Position numbers and translations under genes: made by a program
Source of the DNA: Mesotaenium endlicherianum
Lineage: Eukaryota; Streptophyta; Zygnematophyceae; Zygnematales; Mesotaeniaceae
Direction of reading: 5' to 3'
Length of the DNA: 37,074 nt
Assembly: GCA_009602735.1 (NCBI GenBank)
Contig: WELA01013799.1
Span: forward strand, 361,327 to 398,400
Shown: piece after piece, positions 28,372 through 37,074 of the stretch
Layout of the letters: every line of letters starts with the position of its first letter
Numbering within the stretch: the first letter of the stretch is position 1
The notes under the pieces: model-generated
The model's database searches: none
The model's input: the letters and a program-made list of their open reading frames with translations, nothing else
What the model was told of the DNA's origin: nothing

Positions 28372-29001
28372 CTATCGTCCTGCCGTAATCTCCTCTTCAC
28401 CATTGCAGAAGGTGTGCCAACGGGCACTACACTTATCGCAAGTTACCATTGCTTCTTGATCATCCAGCACTTTGCAGCTGGCACAAGGTGTGGCTGGCAC
28501 CAATTCCTCGGGCACAGTCTTAACCGTAGGATCGATGTTAGGCAAGTGGCACAGCGAGCAGTTCTGCACATGATCTCTTATGGTTTTACCATCAGAACCT
28601 TCCAGTTCCAGCACACCATTGTTGAACGCATGTTTCACGCGTAAGATTACTGCACCTGAACTGGTGTCAATGGTGGTCTTGGTCTGGCGCTTGCGGTAGA
28701 CAAAGTCTCCTTCCTGGATCTGCGTCATTTGCAGGCGGTAGTTCCCGCCTCGCATCCTGGCATAACGATGTGTGTCTCTTTTCTGTGCGATTTTCAGATT
28801 GTCCAGGGCAGCAGGCATCATGTGCTCAAATAACACCTTGCGCCGTATCATGACCTTTAGCAGTTCATTAGGGTTGTCCAGGTCTTTCACCTGCTCAATC
28901 TCCTGCTTGATGGTGCTGGGCACAACTGGACTTCTACCGAACGAAATTTGATAAGGCGAGTAATTTTCTAAAGCAGCTTGCTTGCTAAATCTGTAACCCA
29001 T
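28372..29001 (-). pseudogene. Element D: integrase C-terminus with half PHD-like finger
   Basis: Continues the integrase after a one-base frameshift near 29055: the alternative frame reads LEHDKRDWDLALQWLVMGYRF. It then contains FGRSPVVPS and a basic region. Near the end comes C-x2-C-x11-C-x2-C-x4-H-x2-C (CASC...CDKC...WHTFC), the first six ligands of a C4HC3 PHD finger. The stop follows within 10 residues, so the last two cysteines are missing. PHD-like modules at integrase C-termini can read histone tails, as chromodomains do. Confidence 0.75.
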
Positions 29002-30782
29002 AACCAGCCATTGCAGGGCCAGATCCCAATCACGCTTGTCATGCTCAAGGCAAATTTGCGCAAAGCAGACTTTATGGTTTGCACCGTCCGTTTTGCTAGA
29101 ACATCTGCTTGTGAGTGATCTCTTGACGTAGAGTGATGGTCAATGAAGCATCTGTCCAAGAGTTTCTGAAAAGATCCTTGGAACTCAGACCCTTGGTCTG
29201 TCAGCACTTCTGCTGGAGCTCCATGACGTACAATCACACCGTTGAGGAGCGCTTCCGCGGTCCCCAAGCTTTCCTTAGCGGTTAGAGGTACAACCTCTAT
29301 CCACTTAGAGAAATGCTCAATCATGACCATAATGTACTTGTTACCTCGCTTGGACAGCGATAGCTCTCCTGCGAGATTGCAGCTCCATCGGTAGCCTAGG
29401 CCCATGGTTGGCAGAGGTTGCAGGTGTGGGTATTGCTGCGTAAAACCAGCCTTGACGCGATCGCAGCTCCTGCAGGCCTTGATCACATCCTCACACTGCT
29501 GCTTCATGCCCCTCCACCAGTAAGACAGCTCCAGAAGACTATATGTCTTCTTGACACCATAGTGTCCAGTATTCTTGTGCATTTCCTGCACCAGAGCTTG
29601 CCTTTTTGTGGGTTCTGGCACCAACTTCTCCTGACCAATTTCTTCAATCTTGAAGAGGTTATTGCGTTTCCAACAAAACCTTTTAGCTCGATGGCTCACC
29701 TGATCCTTATCTTTCACCAATAATCCTTCTATGTGAACTCCCGTCTTCAGCCAATGCATAGTGGCTTGATCTTTCCAGATCTTTGGACTGAACAGGACTA
29801 TAGGCTCAGCTTCTCCTGACGCTACCATTCTAGCCATTTCGGCCAGGCAGGCTGCCAATTCTGCTGGGCTGCTCGGATTTTCGTCTTCTTGAGCTCCCGT
29901 TCTGTCGTTTGCGGATGGGTCTGGGTTCCTGCTGAGTCCATTGGCGTTGTTGTTGAGTATACTTGCTCGATGTATCACTGTCATCTGGTACTCCTGGAGC
30001 TTAAGAGCCCAGCGAGCCAATTTACCAGTGAGGTCTCTATTCTTCATCAGCCAGAGTAACGGCGAGTGATCTGTGATCAGCGTGAAGGGTCTTCCCCATA
30101 GATGCTCTCTGCAATGTGCGACAGCCCAAACCACTGCCAGTAGCTCTCCTTCGTAGGACAAGTAGTTGCTCTTCGCTTGGTTGTTAGAGCGCGAGGCATA
30201 GGCAATGACGTACTCCTCTCTAGGACTTGCGGCCTGAGTGAGTACTGCGCCGATTCCCATACGACTCCAATCAGTGTGTAGACTGAACGGCTTGGAGTAG
30301 TCAAGCGTTCGCAAAACTGGGACCGTTACCAGCCGCTTCTTGAGCTCGTTCATGGCCCTCTCCCGGGCTTCCGTCCACACATAAGGTACGTCCTTTTTCA
30401 GGGATTTTGTCAAGGGTTTAGCAATTTTGCTATAGTCCTTCACAAATTTACGATAGTCTCCGCTTAGCCCTAACAGGGCTTTCAGCTTAGATACGTTCGC
30501 CGATGCAGGTATCTTGTAAATGGCTTCAGTCTTTACAACCTGAGGGGACAAAGCATTGTTCCCAATCTCATGTCCTAAGTAAGGCACATGTGCCTCAAAG
30601 AATCTGCACTTTCCAGGGTGCAGCGTCATTTGGAATTTCTCCAGGCGCTGGAACACTTGTTCCAAGTGCTCGAGGTGCTCCTCTATGGACTTGCTGAACA
30701 CCACTACGTCATCAATGTATGGTTTTGCAAAATCCAGCCCCTCCAGCACTTTGTCCATACCTTTGAAAGATGGCTGGGGCAT
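28968..30782 (-). pseudogene. pol: Element D: RT C-terminus, RNase H and integrase core
   Basis: Ty3/gypsy-type pol on the minus strand. RT has YIDDVVVFSKS. RNase H has LHTDWS, YEGELLAVVWA and ITDHSPLLWL. Integrase has an HHCC finger (HKNTGHYG...CRSCDRVK). In the integrase core the first catalytic Asp is Asn (codon 29376-29378, SCNLAGEL), the second is kept (LTDQGSEF), and the catalytic Glu is Lys (codon 29091-29093, LAKRTVQT). The element is therefore dead as an integrase even without its frameshifts. It is a different lineage from copy 1: no chromodomain and a different RT. Confidence 0.85.
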
Positions 30783-31371
30783 TTATCAGCCCAAACGGCA
30801 TTACCGTCCATTGCCAAAGTTCCCTTTGAGCCCAAAAAGCGGTCTTACCTCGATCTTCTGTTTTCACAGGGATCTGGTTGAAGCCTTGGCGTAGATTGAT
30901 GATGCTGAACACCTTCTCGGTGGTAGCAATCACAAAGATCCGCTCTGGTGTAGGCATCACATAGCTGTCTGCCTCCGTATGAAGATTCGGTCGTCTGTAG
31001 TCTCCACACATACGAGTGGCTGTATAATTGCCAGCCTCGTCCTTCTTGGCAACCACTATTGTGGGAGCTCCATGTACTGAGGTTGATTTCTCAATCATGC
31101 CGAGCTTGTGCAGCTCCTGGCAAGTTTTCTCCACACAGTCCCATTCGGTCTGACTGAGCTTATGCGGCCCAAGTCTGACTGGGTTATCCGTAGGGAGTGT
31201 GATCTCACACACACTGGCAGTGGTTCTACCAATCTCCTCCTTGGTAAAAGCGAGCGCCTTGCGGTGCTTTTTCAGCAGTTTTTCTACTTGTGCTCTCTGT
31301 TGGGCTGAGACCATTTTTCCAATGGTGAAAATCTCAGTTTCCAGCTGCTTTTCCCCAACACAGGCATCCAA
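30712..31371 (-). pseudogene. pol: Element D: RT N-terminal half
   Basis: Contains the RT fingers and palm: HGAPTIVVAKKD, RMCGDYRR, INLRQGFNQIPV and MPFGLINAPAIFQR. The palm motif A aspartate is Asn (codon 30895-30897). A frameshift near 30766 then moves the frame into 28968-30782. There is no ATG start; a TAG lies just upstream (about 31378-31380), and the protease is not recognisable. Confidence 0.82.
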
Positions 31372-31390
31372 TAGTTGCTACTCTTTGGGT

Positions 31391-31963
31391 TCAGGTGGGG
31401 GTCTCTTCATCCTCATCCTGGCCTTCAGGCTTTTCTACCTGATTGTTAGGAGGTGGAGTGGCAGGCTTTGTAGCTTGCTCCTCCGCTGATTTAGGCTCAG
31501 CAGCCTGCTTCCTAGGCTTTTTACCTTTTCCAATGGATCGTCGCCTCTGGTGTTGAGTGGGGCATGTCAGACGCCTCCGGATGGGCTGCCTCAAGAACCT
31601 TTTTTCATCTGCTGCAATCCAGCTGGTCCCTGTTTCTCCCTCTTCACGTGGCGGGGGTGGGTTTGGCAAAGGCCACCCTGCTGGATCTGCTCTGGGGTCA
31701 ATTGTCCAATCCCACTCGCGCTCAATAGTAGTAATGCGCGCAACGGTTGTGCCAAACTCCTCCCTGGCTGGTGGCGTAACCGTCCATGCTTGTGTCAAAG
31801 TCTGGTGTCTTTGAGCCGCAGCCAATTGTGCGTAAATAGCATTGTCTGCTGTCAAGCGGCTTATGGCGCTTCTCAGCTCTACCAGTTCCTTTTCAGAAAC
31901 TGCAGATATCCTAGGAGCTGGACTGTCCTTCTCGCACGTTCCAGTGGATGAAGGACGCACCAT
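31391..31963 (-). CDS. Element D upstream ORF, unknown, possibly Gag remnant
   Basis: 190 residues from ATG. There is a short helical part with ELVELRSAISRL, then a Pro-rich stretch (PLPNPPPPREEGE) and a basic/acidic tail with KGKKPRKQ. No zinc knuckle or protease motif. It is in a different frame from the RT piece, and the LTR-B insertion at 31965 lies right against its start, so it may be the 3' end of a longer gene. Function not recognised. Confidence 0.45.
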   Translation of the reverse strand: MVRPSSTGTCEKDSPAPRISAVSEKELVELRSAISRLTADNAIYAQLAAAQRHQTLTQAWTVTPPAREEFGTTVARITTIEREWDWTIDPRADPAGWPLPNPPPPREEGETGTSWIAADEKRFLRQPIRRRLTCPTQHQRRRSIGKGKKPRKQAAEPKSAEEQATKPATPPPNNQVEKPEGQDEDEETPT

Positions 31964-31964
31964 G

Positions 31965-33226
31965 TGTAATGAATCAGTTCATTATTTAATTAATTAATTG
32001 CATATATAAATATGACACTAAATAAGTGTTATGTCTATATACTCACATGTGCGAGTTCATCTAAATGAATGTATGTCGATGTAATACCAGTTTACTCACT
32101 TTGTCAAAAAGGTCAGCAGGATGACTTTCGTATTATAGCGTAGTTTGCTGACTTTGTTGAAAAGGTCAGCAGGATGACTTTTGTATCATAGTATAGTTTG
32201 CTGAGATTTATATATCAGTTATATACAGGATATGATATCAGTAGGTTGACATATAGTAAGCTCGTTTGATATTTGTCCATATACTTAGCTTCAGTACGCT
32301 GAGGATAGACATATTCATTTAGATTGTTATTTGTAGATTGGCACATGTGACTGAAGTATACTGAAAGTCGGGAGGTCGACTGAGATTCGGTAAACCGATG
32401 TCCTACCAGTGTGGTTAACTCCTGGGTAGGCGGAGCCGTCGTCAGTCAACTGAACAGTTAGGACTTCAGTCAACCGACCAATTAATATGGTCGTTATACC
32501 TAGATCCGTGGGTCCCAACTTAACGGGTTTCCCACGAAACGGCGCACCTTGCGCCGTGGTCAACCAGGTGGTCACTAGGTACATAGCAGGCTGGGATCTC
32601 GTGGTCCCTCATTCTGGACAGTAGGCTTTACAGTCGGATTTCTACTTGCAAGTCATGTGTGCACTTTTGGGTTCGTTCTAATGACCAGCCTTCACGGAAA
32701 TTAACATGGCTGCTTCGTCTGCGCTCCAAATGGGACAAACTAGGACTTTTCGGAAAGGTCTCGTAAAGATGCATCCGTTGCCGTTAAGTTTGCTCAATTT
32801 GGAGTAGTATTGACAGAGTTATGCCCTCTGACATTCCGGGGTCACACAGAGGACAGATTCCATGGTTTTTGCACCTAAGTCAGTGGGATGTGTTTGAGCT
32901 ACATTATGGTCATCTGAATGAGAGCGCCTTTGCTATTCAGTCCCCTGATGTTGTGTATGTGCTTACACATGCTTGTATGCCTGGTAGACAAGAGGTCAGG
33001 AGTTCCTAAAGGAGAAGCTCTACTCCTCAAGCTCGCCTCTTTCTTGTGCCTTGTATTCGTGTGCAACTATGGCACACTACGATAAGTGAGTCAAGGGCTA
33101 TAGATGAGTAAACGGAATTCATTATGAGGGCGAAGATCGCTCCCTGATTTCACACGCTTCCACCTATCTCTGATCTTATATATTTAAATGAAATATATTA
33201 ATCTTGAATAAGCAAGATTCATTTCA
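31965..33226 (+). repeat. LTR-B 5' LTR
   Basis: 1262 bp, TGTAATGAATCA...GATTCATTTCA, the same family as the solo LTR at 14385-15643. It is followed by a PBS, so it is a 5' LTR in plus orientation. It contains the 53-bp tandem pair (32111, 32164) and the hairpins. It interrupts element D; no matching target duplication was found on the right. Confidence 0.9.
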
Positions 33227-33227
33227 G

Positions 33228-33239
33228 TGGTATCGGAGC
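33228..33239 (+). other. LTR-B primer-binding site
   Basis: TGGTATCGGAGC, one base after the LTR, identical to the copy 1 PBS, so two different families use the same primer tRNA. Confidence 0.87.
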
Positions 33240-33552
33240 TAAGTCCTTTCTTGAATGTCCGTGCTTGTCTTCTTTGTCTCATGAGGTAAATGTGTGAGGC
33301 TTACTTATGTGGTATGATGAGTCTAGGTGGAGCTTGGGAAGTGTATGAATGTAGAGCATTGCACATCCTGTCCAGGATCCTTCCACTTGCTCACCTAGTG
33401 TGTCTCTGGACTCAATGTACTATGCGGCATACTAACTTGACTTTCCTAGCCTCTTGTGTACAGATCCACGCAACGAGAAGCCTAAAGTGGAGGCTTGATG
33501 GAAGAGGTGTCTGCAAGCATCAAGGGGCAGCCTCAAGGGAGTTGCATCATAG
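33240..33552 (+). other. LTR-B internal remnant
   Basis: About 310 bases downstream of the PBS. A short open frame from ATG 33290 has no recognisable domain. The remainder of the element is missing; an inverted LTR relative begins at 33553. Confidence 0.5.
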
Positions 33553-34272
33553 TGAAATGAATCGTCTTACCAAATAGGCGATTAACAATTAATAAAGATC
33601 TTTATATCAGCAAGTAATCTATATGGTATTTTCCGTTAACTGGTTAAACGGCAAAGGACAACATACTAGCAGTAAATAATACTCGTAAGTCAAATGCGAG
33701 TAAACTAGCATCAATGATGCAAATCAGTAAACTCATACATAAGCAAGGTTAGAAGACAGTGCGTATCAATGGCTTCTCGCCTTGGATTCAGATTTCTCTT
33801 AGTAAGCTGTACAAAAGAGTTGGCCTCGTTTCCGAATGCCGAACTCAAGAGCAATGCCTAGCATATGTACATGGAATGAGTTTACTGTTCAACGGTCAGT
33901 GCGATGGCACCGCCTACCCGGGAGTTAACCACGTTGGTAGGACCTCGGTTAACCAAATCCACCGCCATCTCCCATCATCCCGAATTGCCATCCATCATAG
34001 GGATGTCATCTGGCCATTCATCTAGCATATCGTGCTTAGGTGTATGTCAAGGCAGTTCTCTGCTACCGAGTACGGAAGTCAGCTGGCTGTCAAAGAATGA
34101 ATCAGCAAGCTGACTTATATGGACTTCAGCCTGCTGCTTCCGGCTGAGTCATTAAACTGATAATTATGTAAAGTCCAGCAGACTGACTATTAACTAAAGT
34201 TCAGCAGGTTGAACTTAATTAACTATTATATTTAAATGAATATCATATCCACTAATATACTGATTCATTACA
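33553..34272 (-). repeat. Inverted, shorter LTR-B relative
   Basis: Starts TGAAATGAATC and ends CTGATTCATTACA, the reverse complement of LTR-B termini. Internally 33900-33970 matches the reverse complement of the LTR-B block at 14805-14870 (GGTAGGAC, GTTAAC, CGCCTACCC). At 720 bp it lacks about 540 bp of LTR-B. The flanks CATAG and ACAGC do not match, and no PBS or polypurine tract adjoins it. Confidence 0.75.
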
Positions 34273-36451
34273 ACAGCTCTTCACTGCTCGGCTGGGCTCA
34301 CTCAGTTCTTCACTGAGAGCTTTACTTGTAAAGACTACTCCTGCTATCAGCAATTCGACAATTGAGACTTCTGAGAACTTGGAAACTAACACAGCACTCA
34401 CCATTTTAAGTGACCCTCGCACGCTTGTAGCGTTTGACCCAAATCTGTGCTAATCTCCAGACAGATTCTATTCTGCAGCTCTCTACTTTCTACCAACGAG
34501 ATCCTCTCTTGGGAACTCCTGAGGTCTAACCTTTCTATGATACACTTAGGAAGAAATCGTCCAGCGTCGGCAGAAGCGTGGCGTCTTGGCCCTTCTATGG
34601 CCTTGGGAACTCTTTCTTCTTCTTCAGCTTCCTTTGACAACGATGCGAGCAAGAATGAGGCAGCTTCAGGCAGGACTCGTGCCTTTCACAGGCACCACAC
34701 ATTATCCTCTCGAGAATGCCAGTGCTTAGTTTGCATGCTGTCCTTACCTAGCAGCTCTCACACAGCTTAGGAGTTGTCATTCAGCATGCATGCATGCTTT
34801 GTGATTGTCGCGCGTGACTGCTTAGCCTTTCAGCTGACAATCATACCTATGTGGCTGGCTGGCAGCGTGTAGGATGAACGCTCGAGCCGTGACTAGTCAC
34901 CTGAGGGTCTTGGCCGAGGTGGCACACAACGGCTCTGCAACATCCCTGCTGTACTTGGGCTTAAATAACCAATTGAGAAGTACCTTTCCGGGCACTTGCT
35001 GGTTCCATACCCCTAGCCTTTCGGCTGACTACTGTGTCTAAATCCCCATCCATCCCTGGGTGTGGGTTTGACGTGTCGTGACCACTTTGACAGTGATAAC
35101 GACTTTGACATGACCGCTGACTGAGATAACTCGGTCCTTTGGTCGGTGAGTCAACACTGACTTCCCGTACCTGGGCGGCCGTGGCTTGCGCTATGCGTGC
35201 GGCACCGTCAAGTGGATTGCAGTCGCGACATGGGCAACTTGAATCGACGAATTCAAGATGCTGACATGTTGGTTGTACTTTTTAGCATAAATTCGGTGAC
35301 TGACCGAAGTCCAGACTCCAGACTACTCCTCCAGGCCAGGGAGTCCAGGCATGTCCAGGCGCTTGGGCCGCCCAGGGTCCCCAGGCATTTCTGGACCGTG
35401 CTTATTAGTGGTTATGAGCAGGCAGTCCTGAGTCCTGACTCCTGAAGTGGTAAGAACTTGGACTTCGAACTTTGAAGCATTGTGAAGTGCTGTAAAGCAG
35501 GACATAATATTTAGTCACATTCTGCACTTCACGGTTCACGGCTCACCAGCTCACTCCAGCTAGAATCTGCTGTCCCCCCCCGGTTGGGAAAACTTTTAGG
35601 TTCTGCCAGGGCTGGGACCGTGGTCACTGGGGTCTGGGTCCCGATTGGTCCCGATTTGCAAATTCATCCAGATAGGTGTGATGTTCGACCAGGTAGGTCC
35701 AAGTGGGTCCAAGTAGCGACGGCTTTAACATTTGCATCATCATGTTTGGCCTTTTCAGTTTGATTTTGGCCTAAAGCTCCTGCTCGCGAGCAAATTTGCT
35801 AGCGATGGATATCTACTTAATGTTACTCAACGTCATCTTGGCCATTCGTTATACAGATATAATCTTGGGTGCACCTCATTTCGAAACTTAAAAATTGCTT
35901 GTGGTAAATAATGTCGGATCTAGAATGGATACTATTTTCCCCATGTATCGAGACTCGTCTCTGGAACTGAGAAATGGGATCGGGGTAAGATACACTATTA
36001 GTGTTGGCTAGAATGGGTACAGTCTCAAATTAGGTACTCTGCTAGGCTTCACTATGAAAGCCCTCTGTTAGAGAGCTCGGCGGGGGTTGGAACTCGGAAG
36101 CGGGCATGAAGCATTCAAATTCTTTCAGTCCAGTTAACTGACACTAGAGTCAGCGGTGTCTGATATCTCACGATCAAACACTGGAGGTAATAAGTTGGAT
36201 GTGGGCTATAAAGTGAGAATCCAAAATTCCTTCACTGTCTGAAAGGTGAAAGGGCAAGCCGAAGCTCATTAGTGTAGGAAAGTAAGGACAATGCTTCGAA
36301 GAAGGGCACCAGTAGATGTCAATTTACCCAATGTACAATCATCTGGCCGTTAAGTGGCTCACAAGTCTGAGGAAGGTGAAGTAGGCAAGTCCTATACGAA
36401 TAAGGAACTCACCCCTGGAGAAGTTTCCTTCGATGGTCTGTTTTTGAAACC
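34273..36451. other. Unassigned sequence and CEP164-like 5' flank
   Basis: No coding gene was recognised. It holds the right copy of the dispersed repeat (35041-35210), CCAGG-rich text at 35326-35395, and short tandem doublets near 35640-35715 (GGTCCCGATT twice, GGGTCCAAGT twice). The last 200 bases probably include the promoter and 5' UTR of the CEP164-like gene; no TATA box stood out. Confidence 0.5.
35041..35210. repeat. Dispersed repeat, right copy (pair with 27276-27460)
   Basis: Same ordered blocks as the left copy, direct orientation. It may be part of a diverged LTR pair or another interspersed family. Confidence 0.5.
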
Positions 36452-36518
36452 ATGGCGAATGAGAACAGTGTCATCCTCGAGGAGGAGATTGACGAGAATT
36501 ATGAGCCTACTCAAGAAG
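36452..36518 (+). CDS. CEP164: CEP164-like first coding exon, 3' partial gene
   Basis: ATG in a strong start context (ACCATGG). 22 codons read MANENSVILEEEIDENYEPT, then Gln-Glu, then a GT donor (GAAG|GTTTGC at 36519), phase 1. The segment matches the N-terminus of CEP164 proteins (human [22 protein letters not shown]), which leads into a WW domain. CEP164 is a distal-appendage protein of the mother centriole needed for cilium formation. Later exons, including the WW domain, lie outside the window. The match is short, so another protein with the same N-terminal module is possible. Confidence 0.6.
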
Positions 36519-37074
36519 GTTTGCTCTCATCATGACCAACGGTTATGCCCGTCATTGCACACGCTCCTTCGCGCACATTTGGACCGCGCAGACGATTCCC
36601 TCCGAAATTTAGTCATTCAGTCACATAGTAATGCCCTGCTTCAAAGTTTTTCTGCCAGAAATTTGAAGCTGTTGGTCCCACACACATGCACTTCCAAACT
36701 AGAAACTTTCTTCCATCATGCTATTCTTCTAAGCCACTCGGTCTATACATTAACTGGGTCGGGTCAGCCGTACAGACCTCCTGCAGAATCTACAGATGCA
36801 TGCAGAAGCCTTGAGGTAGACAGAAGCCTGCAAGGGTAGGGCTCCTCTGTGGCAGTGTTGATCAGGAGGATGAAGCTCAGCTAGCTACGCTCTGAGCTTT
36901 TCTTGAGAGTGAGAGAGAGCATTGGCATCATGCCACCTGTCAGCGGAGGGACTTTGCTTCGGGGAAAAGAAAGCTGAGAAGTTTGTAGATCATGTGAGCC
37001 CTATAGTGTTCTGTCCTCCTCCGCTTCCCCCTCAAAATGGATGTGAATCCTCCTCTCCCCCTCCTCCCCCCCCC
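36519..37074 (+). other. CEP164: Intron 1 of the CEP164-like gene (partial)
   Basis: Begins with the donor GTTTGC. No downstream exon encoding the expected EILEYA/WW sequence was found before the window end. The last 55 bases are pyrimidine-rich (CTCCTCTCCCCC...), as expected near an acceptor. Confidence 0.5.

Noticed and set aside
34398..34652. Minus-strand 84-codon frame with charged residues
   Set aside because: Considered as a Gag remnant of the inverted LTR-B relative, but no zinc knuckle or capsid motif is present.
35197..35445. Open frame in unassigned right-hand sequence
   Set aside because: Low-complexity CCAGG-rich translation, no domain, no splice support.
36354..36839. 161-codon frame covering the CEP164-like exon
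   Set aside because: It starts at GTG and is in a different frame from the recognised MANENSV exon; chance frame.
1..37074. CRISPR array, bacterial operon, rRNA or tRNA gene
   Set aside because: No regularly spaced identical repeats with unique spacers, no Shine-Dalgarno-linked gene series and no cloverleaf with matching arms were seen; genes are spliced and repeats are LTR elements.

Overview
The window is nuclear DNA from a eukaryote: spliced GC-rich genes at both ends and about 28 kb of nested LTR retrotransposons between them. A splice-phase-consistent six-exon gene for a CIR1-like protein lies at the left. The first coding exon of a CEP164-like centriole/cilium protein lies at the right, which suggests a ciliated organism. 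The retroelement primer-binding site TGGTATCGGAGC is one base from the initiator-tRNA-Met site common in plant LTR elements. A flagellated green-lineage alga would fit all this, but the sequence does not prove it. No prokaryotic operon, CRISPR array or tRNA/rRNA gene was seen.

Layout. 1-187: intronic (CT)n and TG/CG repeats. 189-4611 (+): CIR1-like gene, 5' truncated by the window edge. 4612-6047: 3' flank. 6048-27136: an old, decayed minus-strand Ty3/gypsy element (called R1), split by later insertions. These are an almost intact plus-strand chromovirus-type element (copy 1, 7619-14298, target duplication GTGGG), a solo LTR of a second family (LTR-B, 14385-15643, target duplication CTTCT), a minus-strand sister of copy 1 (copy 2, 17370-24049), and a fragment of a third element with a two-zinc-knuckle Gag (24050-26578). 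R1's own 5' LTR closes the block at 26637-27136. 28372-31964 (-): a different, inactivated gypsy-type pol (element D) ending in half a PHD-like finger. 31965-34272: an LTR-B 5' LTR with PBS, a short internal piece and an inverted shorter LTR relative. 34273-36451: mostly unassigned. 36452-36518 (+): CEP164-like first exon.

How the parts work. Copies 1 and 2 carry everything a chromodomain Ty3/gypsy element needs: LTR with TATA box, PBS, gag, a -1 frameshift signal (A AAA AAC plus a hairpin that contains the gag stop), a protease-RT-RNase H-integrase-chromodomain polyprotein, and a polypurine tract. The two copies are exactly 6680 bp each, inverted around a 3071-bp spacer, and align base for base without indels (x maps to 31668-x).

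The most notable signal is in that pair. Their internal regions are nearly identical, yet the two LTRs of each copy differ from each other by 1.0-1.4 %. One 316-bp RT tract differs at about 17 sites, mostly towards R1-like bases. Copy 2 has no target duplication. This points to conversion or duplication between inverted arms, or to an assembly effect. I did not find a clearly new biochemical system. All similarity calls were made by eye from remembered family motifs, without database searches.
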